A stretch of 64,000 nt of DNA from an uncultured Azospirillum sp. (GCF_946480385.1 NZ_CAMLJP010000001.1:131819-195818); one strand, 5' to 3'. Shown: positions 1 through 11,254, numbered from the stretch's first letter. A program made the numbers and translations. The notes: generated from the sequence alone by a model not told the origin.

Positions 1-272
1 TGCCGCTGCTCGACCATGCCGACGCCGACCTGCGCATCTTCGCGGTGCAGGGACTGGGCAGCCTTGCCCATCCCGTCCGGGCCGACTGGTTGGCAAGGGT
101 GATGGAGCGCGATGCCGACGTGAATGTCTGCCTCGCCGCGGTGGAGGCGCTGGCCGAGGCCGGCAGTCCGGAGGCGCTGTCCAGCCTGGAGACTCTGGCC
201 CGCCGCTTCCCCGGCGACGCCTTCGTCGCCTTCGCCGTCGACGCCGCCCGCTCCAGTTTCCACGGCCGGTGA
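1..272 (+). CDS. HEAT-repeat protein, C-terminal part (5' end outside window)
   Basis: The reading frame is open from base 3 and runs to a TGA at 270-272, so only the last 89 or so residues are seen. The sequence is alanine- and leucine-rich helical repeat sequence of the HEAT type (pattern of paired helices, for example around VCLAAVEALAEAG). The stop overlaps the GTG start of cheR, so it is the upstream member of the chemotaxis operon. HEAT proteins with this position occur in some alphaproteobacterial che clusters and probably act as protein-interaction scaffolds. The exact role cannot be read from this fragment. Confidence 0.6.
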   Translation, partial: PLLDHADADLRIFAVQGLGSLAHPVRADWLARVMERDADVNVCLAAVEALAEAGSPEALSSLETLARRFPGDAFVAFAVDAARSSFHGR

Positions 273-1156
273 ACGGAGTGACCGACGCCGAGCCGGAAGG
301 CCTGTCCCAGGAGGAGTATGCGACGCTCTGCGGATTCCTGCGGGACCGCACCGGTCTGTCCTTCACCGAGGCCAAGCGCTATTTCGTCGACCGCCGCGTC
401 GCCGCCCGCATGCAGGCGGTCGGCGCGCCGGGTCTGCGCGCCTATATGAATTTGCTGCGCTTCCAGGCATCGGGGGAGGAGCTTCAGCGGCTCGTCAACC
501 TGATGACGGTGAACGAGACCTATTTCTTCCGCGAGAAGTATCAGCTCGATTGTCTGGTGAACTCCGTCCTCGACGAGCTGGTGCGGGCGCGGCCGAAGGG
601 CTCGCGGCTGCGCATCTGGTCGGCCGGCTGCGCCACCGGGGAGGAACCCTATTCCATCGCGATCATGCTGCTGGAAAACTGGCACCGGGTGGACGATTAC
701 GAGATCGAGCTGCTGGCGTCCGACATCGACAGCGCCGTACTGGAACGCGCGCGCGAGGGCATCTATGACGAGCGCGCCCTGCAGGGGCTGCCGGCCCATC
801 TGCGCGCCAAGTATTTCCAGCCCCTGCGCGGAGCGGCCGAGGCCGGGGGGCCACGCTGGCAGATCGTCGAGGATCTGCGGGAGTCCGTGGATTTCTCGCT
901 GGTCAACATCGCCGACCCGCAGCAGGTGCGGGCCTTCCGCGGGATCGACGTGATCTTTTGCCGCAACCTGCTGATCTATTTCGACGATCTGGGCCGACGG
1001 GAGGCGGCGAGCATGTTCTACGATGCCCTGGCGCCGGGCGGCTTCGTCTGTCTCGGCCATTCGGAAAGCATGAGCCGCATGTCCTCGCTGTTCGTTCCAC
1101 GCCGCTTCCCCGACGCCATCCTCTACCAGAAGCCGGTGGACGGGGGTGCGGCATGA
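269..1156 (+). CDS. cheR: CheR, chemoreceptor glutamate methyltransferase
   Basis: This enzyme uses S-adenosylmethionine to methylate glutamates on chemoreceptors during adaptation. The 295 residues have the usual CheR layout: an N-terminal helical domain (about residues 10-80) and a Rossmann methyltransferase domain whose SAM motif IWSAGCATGEEPYS and later FCRNLLIYFD are plain. The GTG start at 269 overlaps the TGA of the HEAT gene, and the stop overlaps the ATG of cheY, so translation is probably coupled. A full-length family member with no missing motif. Confidence 0.95.
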   Translation: MNGVTDAEPEGLSQEEYATLCGFLRDRTGLSFTEAKRYFVDRRVAARMQAVGAPGLRAYMNLLRFQASGEELQRLVNLMTVNETYFFREKYQLDCLVNSVLDELVRARPKGSRLRIWSAGCATGEEPYSIAIMLLENWHRVDDYEIELLASDIDSAVLERAREGIYDERALQGLPAHLRAKYFQPLRGAAEAGGPRWQIVEDLRESVDFSLVNIADPQQVRAFRGIDVIFCRNLLIYFDDLGRREAASMFYDALAPGGFVCLGHSESMSRMSSLFVPRRFPDAILYQKPVDGGAA

Positions 1157-1548
1157 GCGGGCCGCGCATCCTGGTGGTGGACGATGCCGTGACCGTGCGC
1201 GCCTTCAGCCGCCGCGTGCTGGAGGCGGACGGCTTCGTGGTGGACGAGGCGGTGAACGGCATCGAAGGGCTGGAACGCGCCATGGCCGCGCCGCCGGATC
1301 TGGTGATCGTCGACGTCAACATGCGCAAGATGGATGGCTACACCATGCTGCGCGTCCTGCGCCGGGACCCGAGCCTGCGCGACGTGCCCGCCATCATGAT
1401 CAGCACCGAATCGAAGGACAGCGACCGCGAGCAGGCCCTGCTGGCCGGCGCCAACTGGTACATCGTGAAGCCGCCGCGGCCGGAGATGCTGATTGAGGCG
1501 GCCCGGCTGCTGACCGGACGGCCGCCCGACACGGAGGACGCGCCATGA
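1153..1548 (+). CDS. cheY: CheY-like single-domain response regulator
   Basis: A 131-residue receiver domain without an output domain. The acidic pair D10-D11 (LVVDD), the phospho-acceptor D54 (LVIVDVNM) and K106 (YIVKPP) are all present, with a serine (ISTES) at the switch position. The double proline after K106 is a small departure from the usual KP. It sits between cheR and cheA with ATGA overlaps at both ends, so CheA is its likely phosphodonor and the flagellar switch or an adaptation branch its likely target. Which of these applies cannot be told from sequence. Confidence 0.92.
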   Translation: MSGPRILVVDDAVTVRAFSRRVLEADGFVVDEAVNGIEGLERAMAAPPDLVIVDVNMRKMDGYTMLRVLRRDPSLRDVPAIMISTESKDSDREQALLAGANWYIVKPPRPEMLIEAARLLTGRPPDTEDAP

Positions 1549-3733
1549 GCGAGCTGTTCGACCAGTTCGTCGTCGAGGCGCAGGACTTGCTGGAGACCGC
1601 CGGCGCCGCCCTGCTGGCGCTGGAGCGCGACCCGGCCGACCGCGCGTCGGTGGACGAGCTGTTCCGTGCCTTCCACACGCTGAAGGGGGCGAGCGGCCTG
1701 TTCGACATGCCGCCCTTCACCCGGCTGGTCCATGCCGGGGAGGATACGCTGTCGCTGCTGCGCGACGGCCGACGCGGCATGACGCCGGATCTCGCCGATT
1801 TGCTGTTCCGCGCGCTCGACCAGTGCGCCCGCTGGGTGGCGGCGCTGGAGGAGGCCGGCGCGCTGCCCGCCGATGCGGCGGAGGCGGCCGAGACGCTGGT
1901 CCGCGGGCTGGCGGGGGGAGAGGCGACGGCCGGTGCGGCAGCGTCTGCCGGAGCGGTGGACGCTTTCCCCTGGGTGGCGGCGCTGACGGAGGAGGAGCGC
2001 GCTGCCGTGGGCGAGGGCGCGCTGACCGCCATCGACTACACGCCCGATCCGGAGTGCTTCTTCACCGGCGACGATCCGCTGGCGCTGTTCCGCCGGGTGC
2101 CCGACCTGCGGCTGCTGCGGGTCGAGCCGTCGGAACCGCTGCCGCCCCTGGCGCAGATGGACCCCTACCGCTGCATCCTGCGCTTCCGCGCCCTAAGCGG
2201 TGCCGGGCTGGAGGCGGTGACGCCGGCCTTCCGCAGCGTGCCCGATCAGGTGCGGATCGGCAGCGTCACGCTGGCGCCTGCCGCCGTATCGCCCTCCGTG
2301 GCGGCTTCTGCCGCGCCGCCGGATTCGCTCGCGGCGGCGATGCTGGAGGAGCAGGCGCGCATCCTCGACCTGTCCGGCAACGCCGCCGAGCGAGACTCCC
2401 GCCGGGCCGCCGTGGCGCGGGCGGTCGCCGCGATCCTGACGGCGATGGGGCAGCCGACGGAGCGCGCCGCCGTCGAGTCCGCCTGTACCGACGCCGCGAC
2501 GCTGCGCCGGTTTCTGGCCGATGGACCTGCGGCCAAGCCGGCGATGCCAGAGCCGCCGCCCGCCGCCGCTCCAGTCCCACGCCGTGCCCTGCGGGTGGAG
2601 CCGGAGCGGATGGACGCGCTGATGGCGCTGGTCGGCGAGCTGTCGGTGGTGAAGGGGCAGTTGGGGCCGCTGGTCCGCCGCGCCGGGGACGGCGAGATGG
2701 CCCGCGACTTGAAGAGCTTTTCCGCCCGGCTGGACAGTCTCGTCGGCGACCTGCGCCATGCGGCGTTGCGGCTCCGGCTGCTGCCGCTGGCGCGCGTGTT
2801 CGATCCGCTGCCCCGGCTGGTGCGCGACACCGCCCGCCGGCTGGACAAGACGGTCGAGCTTGTGCTGGAAGGCGCGGAGACGGAAGCCGACAAGGACATC
2901 CTCGACGTGCTGGGCGAGCCGCTGCTGCATCTGGTGCGCAACGCGCTGGACCACGGTATCGAGACGCCGGAGCGGCGGGCGGCTGCGGCCAAGCCGCCCG
3001 CCGGCACGCTGCGGGTCCGCGCTTATCAGGACAAGGGCGGCGTGGTGGTGGAGGTGTCGGACGACGGCGCCGGCATCGACCCGGCGGCGATGCGCCGCGC
3101 CGCCGTCGCCAAGGGGCTGCTGGAACCCGACGCCGCGGCGGCGCTGAGCGATACCGACGCGGTGCGGCTGGTCTTCGCCCCCGGCTTCAGCACCGCCGGC
3201 AGCGTGTCCGACCTGTCCGGCCGTGGCGTCGGCATGGATGCGGTGCGGGCGGCGGTGGAGCGGGCCGGCGGCCGGGTGGAGATCGCGTCCACCCCCGGCA
3301 GCGGCACGCAGGTGCGGCTGTCGCTGCCGCTGACGCTCAGCATCACCCGCGTCGTGGTGGTGGAGGCGGCGGGATCGCTCTACGGTATCCCGGTGGCGCT
3401 GGTCGGCGGCGTCCAACGGGTGCCGCGGACCGAGATCCGCTCGGTGAAGCGGGCGGAAAGCGTCGTGCTGCGCGATCGGGTGGTACCGCTGGTCCGCCTG
3501 CGCCGCCTGTTGGCCCAGCCCGACGACGAACGGGTGCGCGAGACTGTTTGCGTCGTGCTGGCCGAACTGGGCGACGGGCCGGTCGCGGTCGCGGTGGACG
3601 ATGTCGGCGAGCGCGCCGACGTGGTTCTGCGGCCGATGACCGGGGTTCTGCGGGGTCTACGCGGCTATGCCGGCACGGCGGTGCTGGGCGACGGCCGGCT
3701 GATCCTGGTGCTCGATTTGCGGGAGCTGTTGTG

Positions 3734-3734
<1 letters not shown>
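1545..3734 (+). CDS. cheA: CheA chemotaxis histidine kinase
   Basis: A 729-residue hybrid of the normal CheA modules. The Hpt (P1) domain carries the phosphorylatable histidine H44 in FHTLKGASG. A long Ala/Pro-rich central part follows with no obvious CheY-binding P2 domain. The P3 dimerisation helices begin near RVEPERMDALMALVGELS, the HATPase domain has NALDHGIE, DDGAGID and GRGVGMD, and a CheW-like P5 domain ends the protein. The start overlaps the cheY stop. Its role is to autophosphorylate under receptor control and pass phosphate to CheY. Confidence 0.95.
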
Positions 3735-4607
<873 letters not shown>

Positions 4608-5921
4608 TCATCCCCGCGCGATCAGGTGGACGAAGGACCCCAGCGCCAGCCCGCGCCGGCTGCCGAGCGCCCCCAGGTCGGTGCCGTCCGCCGCCGTCGC
4701 GGTCAGCAGCGGCGCGTCGCCGCCGCGGGACAGGGTCGAGGCATAGTGGAACTCGTGCCCCATCAGCGGAGATCCAGCCGCTCCCAGCGGCCCGTCGGCC
4801 AGCAGGGACGCGCGGCGATAGCCCAGATGCAGCCGCCGCTTGGCGAAGGAGGTGCGCACGCCCAGCAGCCCGGTCATCGGGTGGGTGACGCCGTCGGCAT
4901 CCTCCAGCGTTTCGCCCATCACCATGTAGCCGCCGCATTCGCCAAAGACCGGCACCCGCTCCGCCGCCGCACGCAGGCCGTCGTGGAAGATGTGGTTGGC
5001 GGCGAGGCGGCCGGCATGCAACTCCGGATAGCCGCCGGGCAGATAGACGGCGTCCGCATCCGGCGGCGGCGCCTCGTCCGCTAGGGGGGAGAAGAAGCGC
5101 AGTTCCGCCCCCGAAGCTTGCCAGCCGGCGGTCAGGTGCGGATAGACGAAGGTGAAGGCGGCGTCCCGCGCGATGGCGATCCGCTGACCCAGCGGCGGCA
5201 GGGCGGGGGCGTCGCTGCCGCGCCCGGCCTGAGACGGCTTGGCCAGCGCGACGACACGGTCGAGATCGACATGCTCGGCGACGAAGCGGCCCAACGCCGC
5301 CAGCCGGTCGGCCAGCCCCTCCGTCTCGTCGGCTTGGACGAGGCCGAGATGGCGTTCTGGCAGGCTGAGGTCGGGCGCGCGGGGCAGGGCACCCAGCAGG
5401 GGAATGCCCAGCGCCTCGATGGCATTGCCGGCGAGTGCGGTGTGGCGCGGACTGCCGACATTGTTCAGCACGACGCCGCCGATGGTCACGTCGTCGCGGT
5501 AGGTGGCGAAGCCCTTGACCAGGGCCGCGGCCGACTGCGACTGGCCCTTGGCGTTCACCACCAGCAGGACCGGCCAGCCGGTGCGCGCCGCGATCTCCGC
5601 CGTCGAGCCGGTACCGGTGGCACCGACGCCGGCGACGCCGTCGAACAAACCCATCAGCGCTTCGCAGACCAGCAGGTCGGCGCACTCGGCGGCGCGGGCG
5701 GCCAGCCCGTCCAGCAGGTCCGGCCCCATCGCCCAGGTGTCGAGGTTGACGCTCGGCCGGCCGGTGGCGGCGCGGTGGAAGGCCGGGTCGATGTAGTCCG
5801 GCCCCGACTTCACCGCCCCCACCGCCACGCCGCGGCCGCGCAGCGCCGCCAGCAGGCCCAGCGTCAGCGTCGTCTTGCCGGTGCCCGAGGCCGGGGCGGC
5901 GATGATGAGACCATTAGCCAT
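4608..5921 (-). CDS. cobB: CobB, hydrogenobyrinic acid a,c-diamide synthase
   Basis: A 437-residue two-domain amidotransferase. The N-terminal part has a dethiobiotin-synthetase-like P-loop (APASGTGKTTLT). The C-terminal class I glutamine amidotransferase has the nucleophilic cysteine in FGECGGYMVMGE. It amidates the a and c side chains of the corrin ring with glutamine and ATP. The start overlaps the end of cobA by 8 bases (ATGGCTAA arrangement). In the aerobic route the substrate is hydrogenobyrinic acid, and the presence of cobG and cobN supports that use. Confidence 0.93.
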   Translation of the reverse strand: MANGLIIAAPASGTGKTTLTLGLLAALRGRGVAVGAVKSGPDYIDPAFHRAATGRPSVNLDTWAMGPDLLDGLAARAAECADLLVCEALMGLFDGVAGVGATGTGSTAEIAARTGWPVLLVVNAKGQSQSAAALVKGFATYRDDVTIGGVVLNNVGSPRHTALAGNAIEALGIPLLGALPRAPDLSLPERHLGLVQADETEGLADRLAALGRFVAEHVDLDRVVALAKPSQAGRGSDAPALPPLGQRIAIARDAAFTFVYPHLTAGWQASGAELRFFSPLADEAPPPDADAVYLPGGYPELHAGRLAANHIFHDGLRAAAERVPVFGECGGYMVMGETLEDADGVTHPMTGLLGVRTSFAKRRLHLGYRRASLLADGPLGAAGSPLMGHEFHYASTLSRGGDAPLLTATAADGTDLGALGSRRGLALGSFVHLIARG

Positions 5922-6714
5922 TTTGCAGAGCCGTCTGGGCCGGCAGCCATTCCAGCGCCGGGCGCAGCCGCACCACCTCGCCGATCACGATGATGGCGGG
6001 CGGCTCCAGGTCGCTGGCCGCCAGATCGGCGACACAGGTGCCGAGGCTGGTGACGAGGCTCTTCTGGTTGGCGGTCGTCGCCTCCGTCACCACGCCGACG
6101 GGGGTATCGGCGGACAGGCCGCCGGCCATCAGCTCCGCCGCGATGGTCGGCAGCGCCTTCCAACCCATATAGAGGATCAGCGGCGCCTTGGTGGCCGCCA
6201 GCGCCCGCCAGTCCGGGCCGCCGCCCAGCGAATGGCCGGTCGCCAGGATCACCGCCTGGTTGGTGTCGCGGTGGGTCGCCGGGATGCCGGCATAGGCCGG
6301 GCCGGCGATGCCGGACGTGATGCCGGGAACGATGCGGAAGGGGATGCCCTCGGCCGCCAGCGCCTGGGCCTCCTCGCCGCCGCGGCCGAAGACGAAGGGG
6401 TCGCCGCCCTTCAGCCGCAGCACGCGGTGACCCTCCTTCGCCAGTTCGATCAGGCGGTTGGTGATGTCGTCCTGGTGGGCGGAGGGGCGGCCGCCGCGCT
6501 TTCCGGCGAACTCCAGCCTTGCCGACGGGCTGGCGAGCGCCATGATCCGTTCGCCGACCAGCGCGTCATGGACGATGACGTCGGCTTGCCTTAGACCTTG
6601 CAGGGCCAGCAGGGTGAGCAGGCCGGGGTCGCCGGGGCCGGACCCGGCCAGCCAGACGCTGCCGGGGGCGAAGGGGACCAGGACGCTTTCGGGAATGGAC
6701 GACTCAAACGACAT
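5914..6714 (-). CDS. cobA: CobA, uroporphyrinogen-III C-methyltransferase
   Basis: A 266-residue SAM-dependent methyltransferase that adds the C2 and C7 methyl groups to uroporphyrinogen III to give precorrin-2. It has the family motifs GSGPGDPGLLTL near the N-terminus and LKGGDPFVFGRG in the middle. It has no CysG-type oxidase/ferrochelatase part, so it is a single-function SUMT. The ATG at 6714 was chosen because the longer open frame upstream runs antisense through cbiD. It is divergent from cbiD with about 50 bases between starts. Confidence 0.92.
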   Translation of the reverse strand: MSFESSIPESVLVPFAPGSVWLAGSGPGDPGLLTLLALQGLRQADVIVHDALVGERIMALASPSARLEFAGKRGGRPSAHQDDITNRLIELAKEGHRVLRLKGGDPFVFGRGGEEAQALAAEGIPFRIVPGITSGIAGPAYAGIPATHRDTNQAVILATGHSLGGGPDWRALAATKAPLILYMGWKALPTIAAELMAGGLSADTPVGVVTEATTANQKSLVTSLGTCVADLAASDLEPPAIIVIGEVVRLRPALEWLPAQTALQNG

Positions 6715-6766
6715 GAACGCGGACTCGGGCTCGGAGAGGACGGGAGGCGGTGCGGAGGGCGCCGGC

Positions 6767-7888
6767 ATGCCGGAGCATGCTACACCCTTGCGCCGCGGCT
6801 GGACGACGGGAACCTGCGCCACCGCCGCGGCGCGGGCGGCGGCAGAGGCTTTGTTCGGCGGGGAGTTCCCTGACCCGGTGACCGTGACCCTGCCCGGCGG
6901 CCAGACCCCGGCCTTCGCCCTGGCGGTGACGGAGCGGGGGGAGGGGGCGGATGGACCCTGGGCCATGGCCGGCATTGTCAAGGATGCCGGCGACGATCCC
7001 GACGTGACCCATGGCGCGCTGGTGCGGGCGCGGGTCTGGCGCGGCGCGCCCGGCAGCGGCGTGGGTTTCCGCGCCGGACCCGGCGTCGGCACCGTGACCC
7101 TGCCCGGCCTGCCGCTGGCCGTCGGCGAGCCCGCCATCAACCCGGTGCCGCGCAGCATGATCGCGCAGGCGGTGGTGGAGGCGGCGAGCGCCGCCGGTCA
7201 GCCCGCGGACCTTGTGGTCGAGGTCGGGGTGGACAATGGCGAACAGCTCGCCAAGCGCACCATGAACGGGCGGCTCGGCATCCTCGGCGGGCTGTCGATC
7301 CTGGGGACGACGGGCATCGTCGTGCCCTATTCCTGCGCGGCCTGGATCGCGTCGATCCAGCGCGGCGTCGACGTGGCGCGCGCCGCTGGGCTGACCCATG
7401 TCGCGGCCTGCACCGGCGATCTGTCGGAAAAGGCGGTGGTGGCGCGCTACGGCCTGTCGGAACAGGCGCTGCTCGACATGGGCGATTTCGTCGGCGGCAC
7501 GCTGAAGTATCTGCGCCGGCACCCCATTCCGCGCCTGACCCTGTGCGGCGGCTTCGCCAAGTTCGGCAAGCTGGCGCGCGGGCTGATGGATCTGCACAGC
7601 AAGCGCAACAGCGTTGATTTCGAGTGGCTGAGCGAAAGGCTGGCGGAGTTGGGCGCCGGACCAGACCTGATCGCCCAAGCGCGCGGCGCCAACACGGCGG
7701 CGCAGGTTCTGGGCATGGCGGACGCCGCCGGCCTCCGGCTGGCCGACCATGTGGCCGAGCTGGCCCGCCGGGCTGCGCAGGAGGTGCTGGAGGACGCGCC
7801 GGTCGCCGTCGAGGTGCTGGTCACCGACCGGCAGGGGCGCATCGTGGGAGAGGCTCACTCCCCCGCCTCCTGGCCCAGCCCCCGGTAG
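6767..7888 (+). CDS. cbiD: CbiD-type cobalt-precorrin-5B C1-methyltransferase
   Basis: A 373-residue protein with the CbiD start pattern [15 protein letters not shown] close to the N-terminus and long Gly-rich segments typical of the family. CbiD methylates C1 after ring contraction in the anaerobic B12 route. Here it stands among aerobic-type genes, with no cobF seen in this window, so it probably does the CobF step. The start at 6767 has a GGAGGG Shine-Dalgarno 7 bases upstream. In-frame ATGs at 6695 and 6713 are possible but have poorer signals. Its 3' end overlaps cobM. Confidence 0.9.
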   Translation: MPEHATPLRRGWTTGTCATAAARAAAEALFGGEFPDPVTVTLPGGQTPAFALAVTERGEGADGPWAMAGIVKDAGDDPDVTHGALVRARVWRGAPGSGVGFRAGPGVGTVTLPGLPLAVGEPAINPVPRSMIAQAVVEAASAAGQPADLVVEVGVDNGEQLAKRTMNGRLGILGGLSILGTTGIVVPYSCAAWIASIQRGVDVARAAGLTHVAACTGDLSEKAVVARYGLSEQALLDMGDFVGGTLKYLRRHPIPRLTLCGGFAKFGKLARGLMDLHSKRNSVDFEWLSERLAELGAGPDLIAQARGANTAAQVLGMADAAGLRLADHVAELARRAAQEVLEDAPVAVEVLVTDRQGRIVGEAHSPASWPSPR

Positions 7889-8628
7889 CGCCGCACATGG
7901 CTGCCGTCATAGAGCGCGCTGCAGCGGAACTCCTCATGGCCCAGCGCCGGGCCGACCAGGATCAGCGCGGTGCGCTCCATCGGTGAGGCCGCGACCTGCG
8001 CCGCGATGTCGGCCAGCGTGCCGCGCAGAACCCGCTCGTCGGGCCATGTCGCGCGATAGACCACCGCCGCCGGGCAGTCGGCGCCGTAGAGCGGGGTCAG
8101 CCGCTCCACCACCCGGTCGATGACGTGGATCGACAGGTGGATCGCCAGCGTCGCGCCCGAGGCGCCCAGCACTTCCAGCGTTTCGTTGGCGGGCATGGCC
8201 GAGGCGCGCCCCTCGGTGCGGGTCAGGATCAGCGTCTGGCTGACCTCCGGCAGGGTCAATTCGCGCCCCAGCGCGGCCGACGCGGCGGCGAAAGCCGGCA
8301 CGCCGGGGGTGATGGTGTAGGGAATGCCGAGTTCCCGCAATGCGCGGGTCTGCTCGCCCAGCGCGCTGTAGACCGACAGGTCGCCGGAATGCAGCCGCGC
8401 CACGTCCCGGCCGGCGGCATGGGCGGCCTGGAACTCGGCGACGATCTCCTCCAGCGTCAGCGGCGCGGTGTCGATGATCCGCGCATCGGCGGGGGCGTGG
8501 GCGATGATCTCCTTCGGGACCAGCGAGCCGGCATAGAGGCAGACCGGACAACGAGCGATCAGATCACGACCGCGCAGGGTCAGCAGGTCGGGAGCGCCCG
8601 GTCCGGCACCGATGAAATGGACGGTCAT
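7855..8628 (-). CDS. cobM: CobM, precorrin-4 C11-methyltransferase
   Basis: A 257-residue SAM methyltransferase with the start [16 protein letters not shown] and the later [10 protein letters not shown] typical of CobM/CbiF. It adds the C11 methyl to precorrin-4 to give precorrin-5. Its ATG overlaps the stop of cobE (ATGA), placing it last in the cobL-cobE-cobM unit. It converges with cbiD and the two genes overlap by 34 bases at their 3' ends. Confidence 0.93.
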   Translation of the reverse strand: MTVHFIGAGPGAPDLLTLRGRDLIARCPVCLYAGSLVPKEIIAHAPADARIIDTAPLTLEEIVAEFQAAHAAGRDVARLHSGDLSVYSALGEQTRALRELGIPYTITPGVPAFAAASAALGRELTLPEVSQTLILTRTEGRASAMPANETLEVLGASGATLAIHLSIHVIDRVVERLTPLYGADCPAAVVYRATWPDERVLRGTLADIAAQVAASPMERTALILVGPALGHEEFRCSALYDGSHVRRYRGLGQEAGE

Positions 8629-9068
8629 GAACGGGTCTCCAAAAGGGCGACGGCAGGCAGGGCGAGCGCTACGGTGGCGCGGGGGGTGGAGCGGCGCGGC
8701 AGCAGCAGGCGCGATCCCGGCCCGGCGGCGGCCAGTGCCGCGGCTTCCGCGACCGACGCCAGCCCGACGGCGGCTAGCACGGTGGCGGAGCGGGTGTGGA
8801 CGCGGTCCTGCGCCGCCAGCATCGCGTCTTCCTCAATGAAGCGCAGCGGCAGGCCGAGGGCGCGGGCCGCCTCCGCCAATCCGGCTTCGTCGGCCTTCAT
8901 CGCCGGGGCGGCGAGGGCAGCCAGCTGGCGCGCGGCGTCGGGCAGGGCCGCCTCGTCGAAGGCGGCGGCGACCAGATCGGCGATCTCCTCCCACCCGCAG
9001 CCACGGCGGCAGCCGAGACCGACGAAGACCGGGCCAAACAGCAGGGCTTCCGACGTCATGCAGTCCAT
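8625..9068 (-). CDS. cobE: CobE / CbiG C-terminal domain protein
   Basis: A 147-residue protein equal to the C-terminal domain of CbiG. The start with [15 protein letters not shown] and the segment [18 protein letters not shown] are characteristic. CobE is needed for B12 synthesis in aerobic producers, although its exact chemical role is not settled. CbiG opens the lactone before CbiD acts in the anaerobic route, so a stand-alone CobE together with CbiD is notable. It overlaps the 3' end of cobL and the 5' end of cobM. Confidence 0.85.
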   Translation of the reverse strand: MDCMTSEALLFGPVFVGLGCRRGCGWEEIADLVAAAFDEAALPDAARQLAALAAPAMKADEAGLAEAARALGLPLRFIEEDAMLAAQDRVHTRSATVLAAVGLASVAEAAALAAAGPGSRLLLPRRSTPRATVALALPAVALLETRS

Positions 9069-10303
9069 GTGCCCTCCTGATACGGCTTTTCGGCCCGCCA
9101 GAGCGTGACCGGCATGGCGGCGCGCCAGCCGCGGAAGCCGCCGACCGCCGAGGCGCGGGCCACCGCGATCTGGGTCAGCTCGCCTCCCAGCCGCTTGTGC
9201 ACGTCGATCAGCACCGCCTCGCTTTCCAGCGTCACCGCATTGGCGGCGATCCGGCCGCCGGGAGGCAGGGCGTCCCAGCAGGCCTCCAGCACGCCGTCCG
9301 TGGTCAGCCCGCCGCCGATGAAGATGGCGTCGGGCCGCTCCAACCCGCCCAGTGCCGCTGGGGCCTTGCCGCGCGCCAGCGCCAAGCCGGGCACGCCGAA
9401 GGTCGCGGCGTTGGCAAGAATGCGGGCGATGCGGTCCGGGTGATGTTCGACGGCGATGGCGCGGTTGGCGGGATCACGCAGCATCCATTCGATGCCGATC
9501 GACCCCGACCCGGCGCCGACATCCCACAGCAGCTCGCCCCGGCGCGGCGCCAGGAAGGACAGGGTGACGGCGCGCACCTCGCGCTTGGTGATCTGGCCGT
9601 CATGCTCGAACCAGTCGTCGGGCAGGCCGGGGGCCAGCGGCAGGATGCGGGCGCCGGGGGCGGCGACGCAGTTCAGAGCGATGGTGTTGAGGTCGGCGAC
9701 CCGCTCTGCGCTCCAGGCATCGGCGGTCGCATCCTGCCGGGCTTCGCGCGGGCCGCCCATCGCCTCCAGCACCGTCAGGCGCGAGGCGCCGAAGCCGCGG
9801 GCGCGCAGCAGGGCGGCGAGCTTGGCCGGAGTCGTTCCGTCCCAGGAAAGAAGCAGCAGCTTGCAGTTCGGGTGCAGATGCGGAACGACCTGCTCAAGCG
9901 GTCGGCCATGGACGGTCAGGCACCGGCAGTCCTGCACCGGCCAGCCCAGCCGGGATGCGGCGAGGCTGAAGGCGGAAGCGGCCGGGATCACCGTCGTTTC
10001 CGCAGCCGGAACGAGCCGCGACAGCGTTGCGCCCACCCCGTACCAGGACGGATCGCCGCTGGCCAGCACGCAGACCCGCTGCCCGCGCCGGGCAATCAGG
10101 CCGGGGAAGGCATCGGTCATCGGCGACGGCCAGGGCAGCCGTTCCTGTCCCGCAACGACCGGCACGAGATCGAGGTGGCGGGCGCCGCCATAGAGGATTG
10201 TCGCGCCTTCGACCGCCGCTCGGGCTGCAGGCGACAAACCGTCCCAGCCATCCTCGCCGATGCCGACGATGGTGAGCCAGCGGGCGGTTCCCGTGCTATC
10301 CAT
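9056..10303 (-). CDS. cobL: CobL, precorrin-6Y C5,15-methyltransferase (decarboxylating)
   Basis: A 415-residue fusion of CbiE-like (about residues 8-205) and CbiT-like (about 215-405) domains. The CbiE part has IVGIGEDGWDGL and SGDPSWYGVG, and the CbiT part has the SAM motif DVGAGSGSIGIEW. It methylates C5 and C15 and removes the C12 acetate carboxyl to give precorrin-8X. The ATG at 10303 is preferred over an open extension to 10456 because that runs into cobK. It is divergent from cobK with about 46 bases between starts. Confidence 0.93.
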   Translation of the reverse strand: MDSTGTARWLTIVGIGEDGWDGLSPAARAAVEGATILYGGARHLDLVPVVAGQERLPWPSPMTDAFPGLIARRGQRVCVLASGDPSWYGVGATLSRLVPAAETTVIPAASAFSLAASRLGWPVQDCRCLTVHGRPLEQVVPHLHPNCKLLLLSWDGTTPAKLAALLRARGFGASRLTVLEAMGGPREARQDATADAWSAERVADLNTIALNCVAAPGARILPLAPGLPDDWFEHDGQITKREVRAVTLSFLAPRRGELLWDVGAGSGSIGIEWMLRDPANRAIAVEHHPDRIARILANAATFGVPGLALARGKAPAALGGLERPDAIFIGGGLTTDGVLEACWDALPPGGRIAANAVTLESEAVLIDVHKRLGGELTQIAVARASAVGGFRGWRAAMPVTLWRAEKPYQEGTWTA

Positions 10304-10349
10304 GGCGCCGATCCTGACGGGTGGGGAGGGGGAATTGGTCAAGGTGCTG

Positions 10350-11090
10350 ATGGTCAAAGTACTGATCCTGGGCGGCACGACGGAGGCGACGGCGCTGGCA
10401 AAACGGCTGGCCGGCCATCCGCGCATCGACGCCCGCGTGTCGCTGGCCGGCCGCACGAAGAACCCGGTGCTGCCGCCGCTGCCGACCCGTATCGGCGGCT
10501 TCGGCGGGGTGGAAGGCTTGGCCGATTACCTGCGCGCCGAGGGGATCGGCGCGGTGATCGATGCGACCCATCCCTTTGCGGACCAGATCTCCGCCAATGC
10601 CGCCGTGGCCTGCGCGCGGGTCGGCGTGCCGTTGCGCCTGCTGACCCGGCCGGCCTGGGTGGCGGGGCCGGGCGACCGCTGGATCGGCGTGCCGGACATG
10701 GATGCGGCGGCGCTGGCCTTGCGCGACCTGGGCGACACCGTGTTCCTGACCATCGGCCGGCAGGAGGTCGCGGCCTTCGAGGCGATGCCCGACAAACGCT
10801 ACCTGATCCGTGCCGTCGATCCGCCGGAGCCGATGCCGGCGCTGCCGCACATGAGCCTGATCCTCGACCGCGGGCCGTTCACCCTGGAGGGCGAACTGGC
10901 GCTGATGCGCGGGGAACGGATTGAGGTCGTGGTGAGCAAGAACAGCGGCGGACGCGCCACCGATGCGAAGCTGGAGGCCGCACGGGAATTGGGCCTGCCG
11001 GTGGTGATGGTGGAGCGGCCGGCGGGCAACGGTGTGGCGGAACTGCACGACGTGGGCGAGGCGGTGGAGTGGCTGGAGGGGATGGGCTGA
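10350..11090 (+). CDS. cobK: CobK, precorrin-6A reductase
   Basis: A 246-residue NAD(P)H-dependent reductase that converts precorrin-6A to dihydro-precorrin-6. The nucleotide-binding start VLILGGTTEATALAKRL and the segments IDATHPFADQIS and TIGRQEVAAF are typical of CobK/CbiJ. The ATG at 10350 directly precedes this core. A GTG at 10344 is an in-frame alternative nearer the GGAGGG at about 10325-10332. It is transcribed alone on the plus strand, facing the cobJ end across a palindromic repeat. Confidence 0.92.
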   Translation: MVKVLILGGTTEATALAKRLAGHPRIDARVSLAGRTKNPVLPPLPTRIGGFGGVEGLADYLRAEGIGAVIDATHPFADQISANAAVACARVGVPLRLLTRPAWVAGPGDRWIGVPDMDAAALALRDLGDTVFLTIGRQEVAAFEAMPDKRYLIRAVDPPEPMPALPHMSLILDRGPFTLEGELALMRGERIEVVVSKNSGGRATDAKLEAARELGLPVVMVERPAGNGVAELHDVGEAVEWLEGMG

Positions 11091-11092
11091 CT

Positions 11093-11222
11093 CCTCTCCC
11101 CGCGGAATCACCCTCTCCCCCCCAGGGAGAGGGGCGGGGTGAGGGGGATGCATTCCGGGATTTTCGCAAAAGTCCTGCGGCGCGTCCCCCTCACCCAGCC
11201 CTCTCCCCAGGGGGGAGAGGGC
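11093..11222. repeat. GC-rich palindromic repeat, copy 1
   Basis: Two CCCTCTCCC/GGGAGAGGG hairpins flank a short core (around ATTTTCGCAAAAGTC), and the two halves are inverted relative to each other. It fills the gap between the convergent ends of cobK and cobJ, where it may also stop transcription. It belongs to the same family as the copies near 13897, 18142, 23769 and 50021. Confidence 0.75.
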
Positions 11223-11254
11223 TGCTCGCGGCGGATTGGTCGTCACGCCCATCC

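Noticed and set aside
1823..3733. Long plus-strand frame in the second frame of cheA
   Set aside because: The part before 3734 is a Gly/Arg/Ala shadow of cheA. Only the last 79 residues after the ATG at 3734 look real.
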